From positions 107,840-171,839 of IMG/VR virus record IMGVR_UViG_3300042881_003464: a DNA stretch of 64,000 nucleotides; one strand, 5' to 3'. The translations under genes were made by a program, and so were the position numbers. This DNA comes from a virus. Below, one piece after another: positions 28,667 to 37,703 of the stretch; the first letter of the stretch is position 1; every line of letters starts with the position of its first letter. The notes beneath the pieces are model-generated. The model ran no database searches and was not told where the DNA came from. It was given only the letters and a program-made list of their open reading frames with translations.

Positions 28667-30272
28667 GTTTGATGTATTTTATTTTGACAAAAAACCTAAT
28701 TTGTTTGCTCACGAGCGAGCTGCTCGAGATTTACAACATGCACAGGAAATGTGTAACACAAGATTTTTCTGGGTAGTGAACTACTTATCGGACTACACTG
28801 GTTTTGATTTTCTTTGGGAACCAGTACCATGGGAAAAAGATCAACGTCATGTGTGGCCCAGCCAATGGCAGGTTGATGGTGGTACCTGCTTGGTGCCCAA
28901 ACAAGGTTTCAACGACACTAATTATCATTCCCAAGTTGTACCACGCAAGCCCATGAGTGACGTGATCATGATAAATCACGGCAACAATAACTCTGTTTCT
29001 GTTGAATATTCAAAACAAGTAAGATTCGCTAACAGCTACCTAGACACACTCAGACGAATCTGTAACACAGCAACTCAATCAAAACTCTGGATAGTTAGCA
29101 GTGTTTGTGATTACAAGAACTTTGACTTTAGTTGGCATCCTGAGCCATGGCAAGATAACATGATACATGTGTTTGCTAGCGATGAACAAAAGTTTGGTGA
29201 CACTTTTTATCTAGATGTTGCCATGGCCAAAAAAAATCTAGCCACAGCAGAACTATTAGACTGGGCTCCAGTAAACTTTGTGTCTGATATATCAGTGCCA
29301 AGACATCATGTGCCTGTGAATTGGCATCAACAAGACAGTCATGTGCAGTCCGTAAAACAGCATGAATTTTCTGCACCTATTGAATTGTTTACCTGTGTGA
29401 ATATTGATCAGGTGGACATACCCACTGTGAGTCTTTGGAGAGAACAGAGTCAAACCATCACACCTCTCAGTAAAGGCGCATCCAGCGTGCTGGTACCTCA
29501 ACGTTCTATTCCTTACATCAAAACGCAGTTGTATGACTATCCATATATCAATAAAACCTATCAGGATCGTGTGATTGATCAACCACAGGACGTGGTGTTT
29601 ATCAGCAATGGTGAGCCCATGGCCGAAGAAAATTGGCAGACTCTTGTGAAACTCTGTCCACGTGCCCGACGCAGTGAAGGTGTAACTGGAAGGGAAGCTG
29701 CATACAAAGCAGCAGCTAGGTCAAGCACAACTCCTTGGTTCTTTGCAGTGTTTGCCAAGACAGAAGTGTTGCCTGAATTTGCCTTTGACTTTCAACCTGA
29801 TAGAATGCAACAGCCCAAGCACTACATCTTTCATAGTCGTAATCCTCTCAATGGCCTTGAATACGGTGCCATGAACATTAATTTGTACAATCGTCAGTTG
29901 GTGTTGGACACTGTGCCTGGACTAGATTTTACACTTAGTGCTGCTCACACAGTGGTGCCAATTGTTGCCAGTATATCTCGCTTTAACACTGATCCGTGGA
30001 TCACTTGGCGTAGTGCTTTTAGAGAAACCATGAAACTCAGACGTGAAGTGGATCTTGGAGCAGACATTGAAATTGAACACAGACTAGAAGTATGGTGCAC
30101 CAAGGCTCAAGGACAAAACGCAGAATACTGTTTACAAGGTGCCCAAGACGGTGTTGACTATTATCAAAGCGTGAATGGCGATCTAGAAATGCTCAAGCTC
30201 AGCTTTGATTGGCAATGGTGTCAAGATTACTATCGTGCCAAATATGGCCGCGAGCTCTGGTTAGAATCTTGA
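28665..30272 (+). CDS. Two-part protein: repeated N-terminal domain plus degenerate glycosyltransferase domain, 535 aa
   Basis: ATG at 28665 chosen. Residues 1-80 and about 115-185 are an internal repeat (..NYLSDYTGFDFLWEPVPW.. and ..SSVCDYKNFDFSWHPEPW..). The C-terminal 230 residues match the GT-A-like protein at 12350 (AEENW, EAAYKAAARSSTTPWFF, WRSAFRETMKLRREVD), but the DxD is replaced by A-K-T-E, so catalytic metal binding looks lost. May be a carbohydrate-binding or scaffolding partner rather than an enzyme. Transcribed opposite to its neighbours. Confidence 0.6.
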   Translation: MFDVFYFDKKPNLFAHERAARDLQHAQEMCNTRFFWVVNYLSDYTGFDFLWEPVPWEKDQRHVWPSQWQVDGGTCLVPKQGFNDTNYHSQVVPRKPMSDVIMINHGNNNSVSVEYSKQVRFANSYLDTLRRICNTATQSKLWIVSSVCDYKNFDFSWHPEPWQDNMIHVFASDEQKFGDTFYLDVAMAKKNLATAELLDWAPVNFVSDISVPRHHVPVNWHQQDSHVQSVKQHEFSAPIELFTCVNIDQVDIPTVSLWREQSQTITPLSKGASSVLVPQRSIPYIKTQLYDYPYINKTYQDRVIDQPQDVVFISNGEPMAEENWQTLVKLCPRARRSEGVTGREAAYKAAARSSTTPWFFAVFAKTEVLPEFAFDFQPDRMQQPKHYIFHSRNPLNGLEYGAMNINLYNRQLVLDTVPGLDFTLSAAHTVVPIVASISRFNTDPWITWRSAFRETMKLRREVDLGADIEIEHRLEVWCTKAQGQNAEYCLQGAQDGVDYYQSVNGDLEMLKLSFDWQWCQDYYRAKYGRELWLES

Positions 30273-31226
30273 TATGTATTTTTGCTCAAGAAACCAATCA
30301 AGATAGTTTTCAATACCTTGCTCGATGTCAACCTTTGGTTGCCAGCCTAGCTTGGTAAGTTTGGAACTATCTAGAGTGTCCCGGTTAGGATAAAAGTCGT
30401 CGGCTGGTTTGTATTCAATACGACTTAGAATTCTGCTTTGAATGATTTCTGCGGCTTCACCTATAGTACGTCCACGTCCGCGAGTACAATTATAGATCTG
30501 ATTCACAGCATCATCGTGTAGAGCTGCTGTGACAAACGCAGCAGCCACATCAGTAACATAACTAAAATCCAGGCGGTTGTCTGCACCGTGAACTTCAATT
30601 ACACGATCAGTCATTGCTGACACGGTCATTTTTGATATCACTCGCACTACCATGTCTCGTGGTCCGTACAATGCGCTGGGCCTGAGAATAGTGTAATTCA
30701 AGCCATATTCTTTGTGCCATATTTTGCACATGCGTTCTGTTTGAAGTTTATAACTGCCATAGAGTGTGAGAGGATCACAGAAGGACTCTTCGTTGGGCTG
30801 TCCATCAAACTTGTTGAAATCTCCGTACACCATGGAACTGCTGGCCAAAACGAATCTGTTGACTTTGTAACGCACACAAAGTTCAAGAGCAAGAGCAGTA
30901 GCAGCAATCATGTTCACTGTGGCATCAACTACATTCTTCTTGACCATCTTGGCATTGGGATAGGTAGCCAAGTCTATCACACGTTCGGGCTGCACTTCCA
31001 TGAACACACGATTCATGAAATCTGCATTGGTTACATCACCAAACCATATAGCATGATCACCTATGAAATCTACTCGTTGATTCATTACAGAATCAAATTC
31101 CCACTTGGGATATTCACCATAGTCATGATGACAATCAACAACATGTACGTCATGTCCTTGATTAATTAACATTTTTGTGATATGGTGTCCTATGAAACCA
31201 TGACCCCCAAGTACAAGTATTTTCAT
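30261..31226 (-). CDS. NAD-dependent sugar epimerase/dehydratase (extended SDR), 321 aa
   Basis: N-terminal ILVLGGHGFIGHHI is the NAD-binding GxxGxxG of extended short-chain dehydrogenases; SSSMVYGD and YGSYKLQTERM give the catalytic Ser and Tyr-x3-Lys. ILRPSALYGPRD is the substrate-loop signature of the NDP-sugar 4-epimerase/4,6-dehydratase group. Acts on a nucleotide sugar in the cytoplasm. The start ATGA overlaps the upstream aminotransferase gene, so the two are coupled; the pair is typical of amino-sugar synthesis. Confidence 0.85.
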   Translation of the reverse strand: MKILVLGGHGFIGHHITKMLINQGHDVHVVDCHHDYGEYPKWEFDSVMNQRVDFIGDHAIWFGDVTNADFMNRVFMEVQPERVIDLATYPNAKMVKKNVVDATVNMIAATALALELCVRYKVNRFVLASSSMVYGDFNKFDGQPNEESFCDPLTLYGSYKLQTERMCKIWHKEYGLNYTILRPSALYGPRDMVVRVISKMTVSAMTDRVIEVHGADNRLDFSYVTDVAAAFVTAALHDDAVNQIYNCTRGRGRTIGEAAEIIQSRILSRIEYKPADDFYPNRDTLDSSKLTKLGWQPKVDIEQGIENYLDWFLEQKYISRF

Positions 31227-32266
31227 TTTAATGCCTTTGCAATTTGCTCAACTTCTTCATCAGTTAATGAATGTTGATTGGGAACTGTAAAAGATATTTC
31301 TTTTAACTGTGAACTCTGTGGCAACATCATACTACTATGATACAACGGTTCGTCGTTTACTAAATTGTTATAGTGTATGGCAGTAGCGATACCATGATCA
31401 CTTAGATGCTGTAGATAGCCGTCGCGATCAAAACTTTGAAACACAAGTTTTTGATAACCATGTTTCATGATAGCTGGGTCAGTGGCTGTGGGTAGTTTTG
31501 CACTGCTAATCAACTGCTCGGCAATCTGTTGACGCCTATCACGCCACTGCTCTGATCTGTCTAATGCAGCCCAGATGCAGGCTGCTTCAAATCCACTCAA
31601 CATCGAATTCATACCTGCGTGATGCGAAGTGTGTTGTTTGTTGTATCTACCGTGCAGTCTAAGTGATTTGGCTTTGATAGCCACATCAATGTCATCAGTG
31701 AATAGCGCACCACCGCTACCCCAACTGGATATGGGTTTACTAGGACTAAAACTCACACAACTGATATCGCCAAAGCTGGCACTGTATGCACCATGCCAAC
31801 TTTCCATGCTCTGAGCCGCGTCATTGATGATAGGAATGTTGAGTTTTTGCAGCCGGCTCCAATCGCTCATGTTGCCAAACATGTCCGCAACAACCACAGC
31901 CTTGGCTTCTTGTGGTATTTGGTCGGCATCAATACAATAGTTTGACATAACATCCACTGGTTTGACTGTGTATCCTGCTCGGGAGATTGCATGAGCAGTG
32001 GCCACAAATGTATAGTTAGAAACCGCTACCACACTGCGAGGAGGCAGGTTCAGACATGTCAATGCAATTATCAATGCGTCTGTGCAACTAGCAGTGGTAA
32101 CACAATATCTTCTATCATACTGTTCTGCTAGACGCTGTTCAAGTTTGATCACTAATTTTGTATTCTGTGCCTGGCCGGTAGCACTGTCTTGATCCACTAG
32201 ATCAAATACCTGATTGCGTATTTGTTGCCAATTACGTTGATTTTGAAACAGTGTGATTTTATTCAT
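31223..32266 (-). CDS. DegT/DnrJ/EryC1/StrS-type sugar aminotransferase, 347 aa
   Basis: PLP-dependent fold: CVTTASCTDALIIAL (cofactor phosphate site), INDAAQSMES (Asp contacting the PLP ring), SFSPSKPISSWGSGGAL with the Schiff-base Lys. Converts a keto-sugar nucleotide to an amino sugar using Glu or Gln as donor. Slightly short for the family (usually 370-400). Together with the epimerase and the deacetylase it forms a three-gene amino-sugar unit. Confidence 0.85.
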   Translation of the reverse strand: MNKITLFQNQRNWQQIRNQVFDLVDQDSATGQAQNTKLVIKLEQRLAEQYDRRYCVTTASCTDALIIALTCLNLPPRSVVAVSNYTFVATAHAISRAGYTVKPVDVMSNYCIDADQIPQEAKAVVVADMFGNMSDWSRLQKLNIPIINDAAQSMESWHGAYSASFGDISCVSFSPSKPISSWGSGGALFTDDIDVAIKAKSLRLHGRYNKQHTSHHAGMNSMLSGFEAACIWAALDRSEQWRDRRQQIAEQLISSAKLPTATDPAIMKHGYQKLVFQSFDRDGYLQHLSDHGIATAIHYNNLVNDEPLYHSSMMLPQSSQLKEISFTVPNQHSLTDEEVEQIAKALK

Positions 32267-32885
32267 GCCGGCTCACTAGGTCAAATGTTTCTGCGTATCT
32301 AAATCCATGTTTGACACCAGCTGCCATGTTGTCTCTGCGAATACTTTCAATATCGTCTGTATCTAGGTAACTGCTATAACACTCCAGCAGAGTCTGCTTA
32401 AAGTCCCATTGTTGACTTATTCCTACAGTGATACGCGGTCTAGAATCATGCCAAGCATTGTAAGGCCAATGACTCATGGTCCAGATTTCCTTGGCTCGGT
32501 TGCGTAACAAAGGCAACGCCAAGTGGTAGGTGTTTCTATGATCTTGATGACTGTCTTCTGGACTTGGTAAGATAGCAAGATCACATGTTGATATAAAATT
32601 TCCAAGTGCAGTCATTGTGACATTGTCACATACAAGATTAGGACGCCCATTGGCATGCAAGTCAGTGTTCATAACCAAACACTGCCAACCACTGATGTCG
32701 TAACTGGCATTGAGTTCACGCCATACCATTTCTTTTGTACGTCGACGATTGTCTTCAACACTGGGGCGCACTGTGATAATACTGACAATTTCTGCGCCTT
32801 CCTGCTGCCAGCGACGCAGAGAACCTGCGCAGCCTATTTCAAGGTCATCCGGGTGGGCTGATACAACTATGATTTTTCGGGCCAT
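32259..32885 (-). CDS. PIG-L/LmbE-type deacetylase, 208 aa
   Basis: N-terminal VVSAHPDDLEIGCAGSL is the zinc-binding AHPDD(E) motif; PSPEDSHQDHRNT supplies the second His. The family removes N-acetyl groups from GlcNAc-type sugars (PIG-L, MshB, BshB). Overlaps the aminotransferase gene by 8 bases and the upstream small gene by 19. Likely frees an amine that the amidinotransferases could guanidinylate; this order is inference. Confidence 0.85.
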   Translation of the reverse strand: MARKIIVVSAHPDDLEIGCAGSLRRWQQEGAEIVSIITVRPSVEDNRRRTKEMVWRELNASYDISGWQCLVMNTDLHANGRPNLVCDNVTMTALGNFISTCDLAILPSPEDSHQDHRNTYHLALPLLRNRAKEIWTMSHWPYNAWHDSRPRITVGISQQWDFKQTLLECYSSYLDTDDIESIRRDNMAAGVKHGFRYAETFDLVSRHE

Positions 32886-33112
32886 TTTAGATAGTATTCA
32901 GTTACTTTACGAGGATCGTTTAGTTTACCAAGGATACGAACTTTGTGTCCAAATGATTGAGGATCGTGTAGAGTGGTCCATACAAGATCTTGTGCGTTTT
33001 CCATGACCCATTGTCCATGGGCAGTATTCTGCCATTCATGTATGGCCGCACCAGCATAGATTTCTACGTCTGATACATCGCCTAGTGTAAATGTATGGAA
33101 AGTCAGTTTCAA
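32867..33112 (-). CDS. Hypothetical protein, 81 aa
   Basis: ATGA overlap with the upstream SGNH gene and 19-base overlap with the deacetylase. Compact alpha/beta sequence (FHTFTLGDVSDVEIYAG, then WVMENAQDLVWTTL) rich in aromatic residues. No motif recognised. Operon position supports it as real. Confidence 0.6.
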   Translation of the reverse strand: MKLTFHTFTLGDVSDVEIYAGAAIHEWQNTAHGQWVMENAQDLVWTTLHDPQSFGHKVRILGKLNDPRKVTEYYLKWPEKS

Positions 33113-33762
33113 TTTGGATCTATTAAAGTTAAAAAAGTCTTGGCAAAAATTTCATGTTGTTTGGGACCTGGATGCATGCTATCGGTTCCAAGATCTTGCC
33201 ATTGGTCTGGGCTAGAACAGGATGCACAGTAATCACGCACACCATATAGATCGCGAGCATTATCAAAATCATACAACACACTTTGCACAATCAACCTTGC
33301 ACCAACCAGTTTACAAATATTTTCTGCACGGCGAACTGCTTGTATGTTATGATACACTAGAGTGGGATGGGTGAGCAAGTCAATTGGAAACTCCTGATTT
33401 ATCTGTGGATCATGATGATATTCACCGGGCGTAAGATGAAATAGATCTTGATTGCGAATCACAGGCAGTCTCGGAGGAACTGTGATAGCCCAAAGAACCA
33501 AATCGCCAGATTGTATTTGACTCTGACAGATTTGATCGCTTTGCCATAATACGCTGCTACCAGAAGCACTTAGATCTGTATAGGGCAGGGCAAGTGTGTT
33601 ACTGACCAAGTGTTTCCAGGTTTGTTCGGTAGCCACACCCACGCCATGTGTGATACTACAACCAACAGCCCAGAACTGCCTATCCGCTACTCTTGCGCCG
33701 CCAGACTTGATCTTGGCCAGCTGTTGATAGTCTTTCCACATACCAAAGTCGGGGTTTGGCAT
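33109..33762 (-). CDS. SGNH-type hydrolase, 217 aa
   Basis: FWAVGCSITHGVGV near residue 33 carries the nucleophile Ser; SASGSSVLWQSDQI gives the Gly block, and DSMHPGPKQHEIFA at the C-terminus contains the Asp-x-x-His pair. Family members are esterases, often deacetylating glycans. Second such enzyme of the island (first at 13246). Confidence 0.65.
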   Translation of the reverse strand: MPNPDFGMWKDYQQLAKIKSGGARVADRQFWAVGCSITHGVGVATEQTWKHLVSNTLALPYTDLSASGSSVLWQSDQICQSQIQSGDLVLWAITVPPRLPVIRNQDLFHLTPGEYHHDPQINQEFPIDLLTHPTLVYHNIQAVRRAENICKLVGARLIVQSVLYDFDNARDLYGVRDYCASCSSPDQWQDLGTDSMHPGPKQHEIFAKTFLTLIDPN

Positions 33763-33771
33763 GTGTACACC

Positions 33772-34425
33772 TTAGGTTGTTTGTTGAATCAAAGGAAATA
33801 TCTTGGCAATGACTTCTGCACAGGCCAGTGCGATTTCTTGATGTTCTTTTTGTGTGCCATGCGCTCTGCGTAGATCAATGTAGTGTACCCAAGATCTTAG
33901 AGTACCATTCATGTACAATCTACTTTCTGTTAGGCCTTCGGGCAACACTGCTCTAGCTTGTTCTTTAGCAATGCCATTTTCAATAGCCCAGGTATAGGCC
34001 TGACGTGCTGCTTCAATTACGAAACGTTGGCGTGCTGCCCAGTGTTCTTGTAAGTCAGTGTTGTCAGTTTCAATAGAGTTTTGGCGATTCTTGGGATCCT
34101 GTAATCGGGCTTCTCTGGTCACAAAGTTTAGATCCTTTGTGGGATCAGCATAACGTTGACTGAACTCTTGAAAGCTAAAACTGCGATGTCGTAGAATTTG
34201 TCGGGCTATGTCTCGGGTGGTTGTAATCTCAAGGCAAGCAGAAACCATTTCCAATGGACTCCAGTGTTGGTGCTTGATCAAGTAACCAATCAATTTTTCA
34301 CTGGTCTCACTGTTGGTCTGGTTGCTAGGATTACTAACACGAGCACAAAAGGCAATGAGTTCCTGAGCATCTAGCACACCCGGTATTTCTACCGGCTGGC
34401 TATAGCTGATCAATTTTACTTTCAT
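33772..34425 (-). CDS. thyX: Flavin-dependent thymidylate synthase ThyX, 217 aa
   Basis: The ThyX signature RHRSFSFQEFSQRY (RHRxxSxxxxSxR) is intact at about residues 78-91; ESRLYMNGTLRSWVHYIDLR holds the C-terminal conserved Arg residues. Converts dUMP to dTMP with FAD, NADPH and methylene-tetrahydrofolate. Length is normal. Common in T4-like and jumbo phages for DNA precursor supply. Its start overlaps the stop of the next gene upstream (ATGA). Confidence 0.95.
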   Translation of the reverse strand: MKVKLISYSQPVEIPGVLDAQELIAFCARVSNPSNQTNSETSEKLIGYLIKHQHWSPLEMVSACLEITTTRDIARQILRHRSFSFQEFSQRYADPTKDLNFVTREARLQDPKNRQNSIETDNTDLQEHWAARQRFVIEAARQAYTWAIENGIAKEQARAVLPEGLTESRLYMNGTLRSWVHYIDLRRAHGTQKEHQEIALACAEVIAKIFPLIQQTT

Positions 34426-34730
34426 TTTAGTCCGTTAAGGATTTTGTTGGTATGAGGTTGAACCATTTCGGCAACTGCTGGAATGTCAAGTACAAATTCT
34501 ACATCATGTACTTCATCTGACAGTTCAGCCAGTTGCCTTGTGATCAGTATTTCTATTTCTTCCAAAGCCAGACCCTGTTTTTTCAAGGTCTGAAAGTTTA
34601 TGGTTTTTCGGCGACGTCCATCAAGTCTAATGATGACCTTCTTGATACATTCAAGTGGTATTGCTGTTTTTTCGTCAATACCAGATATGATGTGTTCCCA
34701 CCTTTCAAAAAAGTCATCACTGAGATTCAT
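34422..34730 (-). CDS. Hypothetical protein, 102 aa
   Basis: Coupled to thyX (ATGA) and overlapping the upstream gene by 14 bases. Mixed charged, mainly helical (KKQGLALEEIEILITRQLAEL). Not recognised; phage nucleotide-metabolism neighbourhood. Confidence 0.6.
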   Translation of the reverse strand: MNLSDDFFERWEHIISGIDEKTAIPLECIKKVIIRLDGRRRKTINFQTLKKQGLALEEIEILITRQLAELSDEVHDVEFVLDIPAVAEMVQPHTNKILNGLK

Positions 34731-35427
34731 GTGCCACTGCTACCTGTTTTTTAGGGCGTCCTACTGGACGTGGTTTGGTAACGGTGTCTTGCACGATCTC
34801 CTTGGGGAAAGCATTTGGATAAAGATTTTCAGCTTCTTTTTTCATGCGCTTGGCTTCTTGGATCATTGACTGTGCTTCCACCTCCATGCGTTTGGCCTGA
34901 GCTAACATGTTATTGGCCAGATCTTGATCTGACAAAGCAGAGCTAGCAGTGGCTTGCATAGGTGGCTGAGAGGCAGCACGACTGGCTTTGTAGTCCGCTT
35001 CAGCAGCACGTTTGGTTGGCGCATCTACTAGGCCGCGATTAGCGTCGGTGGCAGCTAGTTTTTTTCTAGCCTCTTCGCCTGTTTTCATTTCAGTCAATAT
35101 CTTGTTTAGTTCATCTAGTCTAACAGTGCTAGTGGTACTTGGTGTCATAATGATTTGCTCAGTATTGACTTTTTTCAACATACCTTCTCGATGTAGAGTT
35201 TCAAGAATGTTGCGACCATCGGGCAGTAGATTACGATGCAGCGCATCTGCGAATTCCTCAGCCTGTTGCCCAACATCGCTTTCAAGCACTTTCATAATAG
35301 CATCATGCCAATGAGCTGGAAGCGTCTCTGGGTAGATAACCAAGCACATATGATCCATGCCTGGAATAGTGCGGAATACCACAGCAACCTTACGGTCGTT
35401 GTGTTTTCCAATATGTTTAACAAACAT
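34717..35427 (-). CDS. Hypothetical protein with coiled-coil tail, 236 aa
   Basis: N-terminal 60 residues are globular (MDHMCLVIYPETLPAHWHDAIMKVLESD). Residues 110-215 are Ala/Lys/Glu/Met-rich and likely coiled coil (MLAQAKRMEVEAQSMIQEAK), ending in a basic Pro-rich tail (TKPRPVGRPKKQ), an AT-hook-like GRP core that may touch DNA. Followed directly by a 102-aa gene. Function unknown. Confidence 0.6.
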   Translation of the reverse strand: MFVKHIGKHNDRKVAVVFRTIPGMDHMCLVIYPETLPAHWHDAIMKVLESDVGQQAEEFADALHRNLLPDGRNILETLHREGMLKKVNTEQIIMTPSTTSTVRLDELNKILTEMKTGEEARKKLAATDANRGLVDAPTKRAAEADYKASRAASQPPMQATASSALSDQDLANNMLAQAKRMEVEAQSMIQEAKRMKKEAENLYPNAFPKEIVQDTVTKPRPVGRPKKQVAVAHESQ

Positions 35428-35428
35428 G

Positions 35429-35692
35429 TTATTCTCCTTGTGTGGGTTCAGTGGTACTGGCCGGCGCCTGTGCTTCTGATGGTTGTGCGTTTTCCACGTG
35501 TTTCAAAAATGAATCCAACCGGTTAAAGGCAGTACCTACTGTGAGCATTTCTTCTGCTCGATAAGCACCTCGTGTGCAAGCTATTTGAATGCACGATCTT
35601 AGTACTTGTAAGTCCTGTACGTTTACTGATGGTGGTTCTTGGTGTTCTTGAACTGTGGTGTCATTTGTTGCTTCAATAGTTGTTTGTTCCAT
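35429..35692 (-). CDS. Hypothetical protein, 87 aa
   Basis: ATG at 35692 behind GGGAG and a TAAATA box chosen; the longer frame would run through a terminator. Helical core LRSCIQIACTRGAYRAEEML...VGTAFNRLDSFLKHV, a pattern I associate with small conserved phage proteins of unknown function. Ends one base before the next gene begins. Confidence 0.6.
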   Translation of the reverse strand: MEQTTIEATNDTTVQEHQEPPSVNVQDLQVLRSCIQIACTRGAYRAEEMLTVGTAFNRLDSFLKHVENAQPSEAQAPASTTEPTQGE

Positions 35693-35709
35693 GTTTATCT
35701 CCCTGTAGA

Positions 35710-35715
35710 TATTTA
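35710..35715 (-). promoter_or_regulatory. Late-promoter-like TAAATA box
   Basis: TAAATA 18 bases before the ATG at 35692, immediately downstream of a terminator, so a promoter is needed here. Confidence 0.4.
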
Positions 35716-35718
35716 ACC

Positions 35719-35750
35719 AAGAAAAAACCGCAGATGTAAAATCTGCGGTG
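35719..35750 (-). terminator. Terminator of the VWA/metallopeptidase gene
   Basis: Nine-base-pair stem (ACCGCAGAT / ATCTGCGGT, 35727-35749) followed on the - strand by TTTTTTC. Lies just after the stop at 35767. Confidence 0.75.
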
Positions 35751-35766
35751 TTTTTGGCAAAACTGA

Positions 35767-37035
35767 TCAGCTTTTGCCGGGCTGTTCGTAGTAAGCGTAT
35801 TGTCCCCAGGGAGGCACAATTTCTTTGGTACCGTGTAAGATCCACAGTGTGTCGGCGTAGTTCTCATCGCCCCACGAACCAAACGGATAACCGTCTGTAA
35901 ACACAATCAAACGTTTGGGCTCAATGTGCTCTTTCTTTAGGTACTCAAACACACAATCAAAATCAGTGCCGCCACCGCCTTCAATTTCATAGTCACAAAT
36001 AGTATCCAGATTGTCCGAATTGTATGTAACAGGATTGTAGGCTTCGGTGTCAAAGGTTACCAAGTGAATGCGGAACGTTTGGAACTGATCCATGATACCT
36101 TGTACCTCACTTAGGAAGTCGCGCAGCATGAGTTCACTGATAGATCCAGATGCATCAATAGCAATTGCGATATCAATTTGTTCGTCGTTGCGCATGCCAG
36201 GCATGATAGCATCCATGTGCCAACCTCTGCGGCTGGCTCGCATCCAACTAAAGTCGCTCTTGATAGTGCTTTCTAGATTTAACCTCAACAGTTCACGCCA
36301 GTTCAGTGCAGGCTCAGTGAGATCCTTGATCAGGCGTCTTACTCCTAGCGGAATGTTGCCTGCTTCGGACGTACTGGCTGCGTTTAGAATTGCTTCTTTG
36401 ATTTCGTCGCGTATCTTTGCACGTTCCTCGTCACTGATCTTGGGGCGTCCTTTACCTTCACTGTCTTCATTACCATCACCTTGGTCTTCCATGTGATCGT
36501 CTAACAAACGATCTACCAAGGTTTCGATATCAATCTTTTCAGCGTTTTCATACAAAAGGTCATACACCTCTTCTGAACTCATGCCGTCATATTTGCTGTC
36601 ATACAAACAGGGCACAGTGGTAATGAACTGCCCAACATGATGTTTTTTCAAGTCGGAGTTTACACAATAGTCATTGGCCACGTTCCACAACTGTGGATTG
36701 CGAGAACCGCGACGTCCAAAGTGATCATAAACCACATGCAATACTTCGTGACCAAACAAAAACTCTAGCTCACGCGGTTGCAGCATCTTGATAAACTTAG
36801 AGTTGAAATAAAAGTTGCGACCGTCAGTGGCAGCAGTGGAGCACCATTCATCAGCAGGTACCAACTTTAGTCGAGTAGCAAGGTTGCCGAAAAAGCTACT
36901 TTTCAACAACAGGCCAATACGAGCAGTTCTTAGCAATTCAACAACACTTTCAAGCTCGCGTCCAGCAGGGCTGGGGCCGATAAGATTCTGGAACTTCTTA
37001 GCAATTTCTTTGGTGTTTTCTGTGGTCTGTGCCAT
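35767..37035 (-). CDS. VWA-like domain protein with putative metallopeptidase domain, 422 aa
   Basis: N-terminal domain contains HEVLHVVYDHFGRR (HExxH zinc motif, about residue 92). C-terminal half is a von Willebrand factor A-like fold with the metal-site motif IAIDASGSISE and a second VFTDGYPFG. This two-domain build is that of the DUF2201/VWA-like family, which works with MoxR AAA+ ATPases; such an ATPase is encoded at 38652. The pair probably remodels or activates a target complex. Driven by the sigma70-like promoter at 37061. Confidence 0.8.
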   Translation of the reverse strand: MAQTTENTKEIAKKFQNLIGPSPAGRELESVVELLRTARIGLLLKSSFFGNLATRLKLVPADEWCSTAATDGRNFYFNSKFIKMLQPRELEFLFGHEVLHVVYDHFGRRGSRNPQLWNVANDYCVNSDLKKHHVGQFITTVPCLYDSKYDGMSSEEVYDLLYENAEKIDIETLVDRLLDDHMEDQGDGNEDSEGKGRPKISDEERAKIRDEIKEAILNAASTSEAGNIPLGVRRLIKDLTEPALNWRELLRLNLESTIKSDFSWMRASRRGWHMDAIMPGMRNDEQIDIAIAIDASGSISELMLRDFLSEVQGIMDQFQTFRIHLVTFDTEAYNPVTYNSDNLDTICDYEIEGGGGTDFDCVFEYLKKEHIEPKRLIVFTDGYPFGSWGDENYADTLWILHGTKEIVPPWGQYAYYEQPGKS

Positions 37036-37060
37036 GTTCTCTCCTAGTAACTATGCACAC

Positions 37061-37089
37061 ATTATAGCAAATAATGAATTATTGGTCAA
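37061..37089 (-). promoter_or_regulatory. Sigma70-type promoter (TTGACC-N17-TATAAT)
   Basis: -35 TTGACC at 37084-37089 and -10 TATAAT at 37061-37066 with a 17-base spacer, directed at the VWA gene starting at 37035. It overlaps the last bases of the gene at 37079. Same design as promoters at 39773, 41611, 42075, 42431, 54354, 60791 and 61347. Confidence 0.85.
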
Positions 37090-37468
37090 GCTTGTGCGCC
37101 AAGCGGAAAAACGCCACTTCCTTTTCGCTGGCACAGTAGATTCTATGATCCTCGCCATCACGTCCGTTGGTCCAACTCCAGTGTTCGCTGATTATGTCCA
37201 ATGGCATTTCTTCCTGTTGTACTGGTAGTTTTTTACGCCAAAGAGTACTAGCGGCCTGTGTAAAATTAAAGTAACCAACAATGTTGACCCAATCTCTAAC
37301 CTCGGCACTGTGTCCATAGGTTTGTTCAAACCATTGTTTTACTCGATTAAATTCCACTGCTTTCAACGCTGAGTTACCTATACCTTGAACCTCAATCATG
37401 TATCCAAAGTATTTTTTGTAATTGTATCTAGCATCTAGCTTGGTACATTTCCATTTTGATTTATTCAT
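37079..37468 (-). CDS. Hypothetical protein, 129 aa
   Basis: ATG at 37468 preferred to a TTG four codons upstream. Starts inside the end of the next upstream gene. Begins MNKSKWKCTKLDARYNYKKYF; aromatic-rich alpha/beta protein with no recognised motif. Its 3' end carries the -35 box for the VWA gene. Confidence 0.6.
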   Translation of the reverse strand: MNKSKWKCTKLDARYNYKKYFGYMIEVQGIGNSALKAVEFNRVKQWFEQTYGHSAEVRDWVNIVGYFNFTQAASTLWRKKLPVQQEEMPLDIISEHWSWTNGRDGEDHRIYCASEKEVAFFRLAHKLDQ

Positions 37469-37703
37469 TTGTTTCACCAAGATATTTAAGACAAAAGATC
37501 AAACTATCGTTCCTATCTCTAAAAAACAAGTCAATTTGCCATGCGTTGGCGCCATGTTCATCCAATGGAACTTTGAATATCCAACGTCTAGTAGGGCCAG
37601 GTGGTCCAAAAGTCTTACGCATGGCTTTCAACAGATCGGATACTTGATGATGACTGTAAGGTACGAATTGTCTACGAATGGTTATGGGAAATTCTGCGTT
37701 CAT
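37461..37703 (-). CDS. Hypothetical protein, 80 aa
   Basis: Overlaps the next gene's start by 8 bases. Basic middle part (RKTFGPPGPTRRWIFKVP) followed by a beta-rich end (WQIDLFFRDRNDSLIFCLKYLG). Divergent from the amidinotransferase gene at 37727 with only 23 bases between starts. Not recognised. Confidence 0.55.
   Translation of the reverse strand: MNAEFPITIRRQFVPYSHHQVSDLLKAMRKTFGPPGPTRRWIFKVPLDEHGANAWQIDLFFRDRNDSLIFCLKYLGETNE

Noticed and set aside
36092-36496. + strand frame of 134 codons inside the VWA gene
   Set aside because: Mirrors codon bias of the antisense gene, Ser/Arg-rich, no ribosome-binding site.
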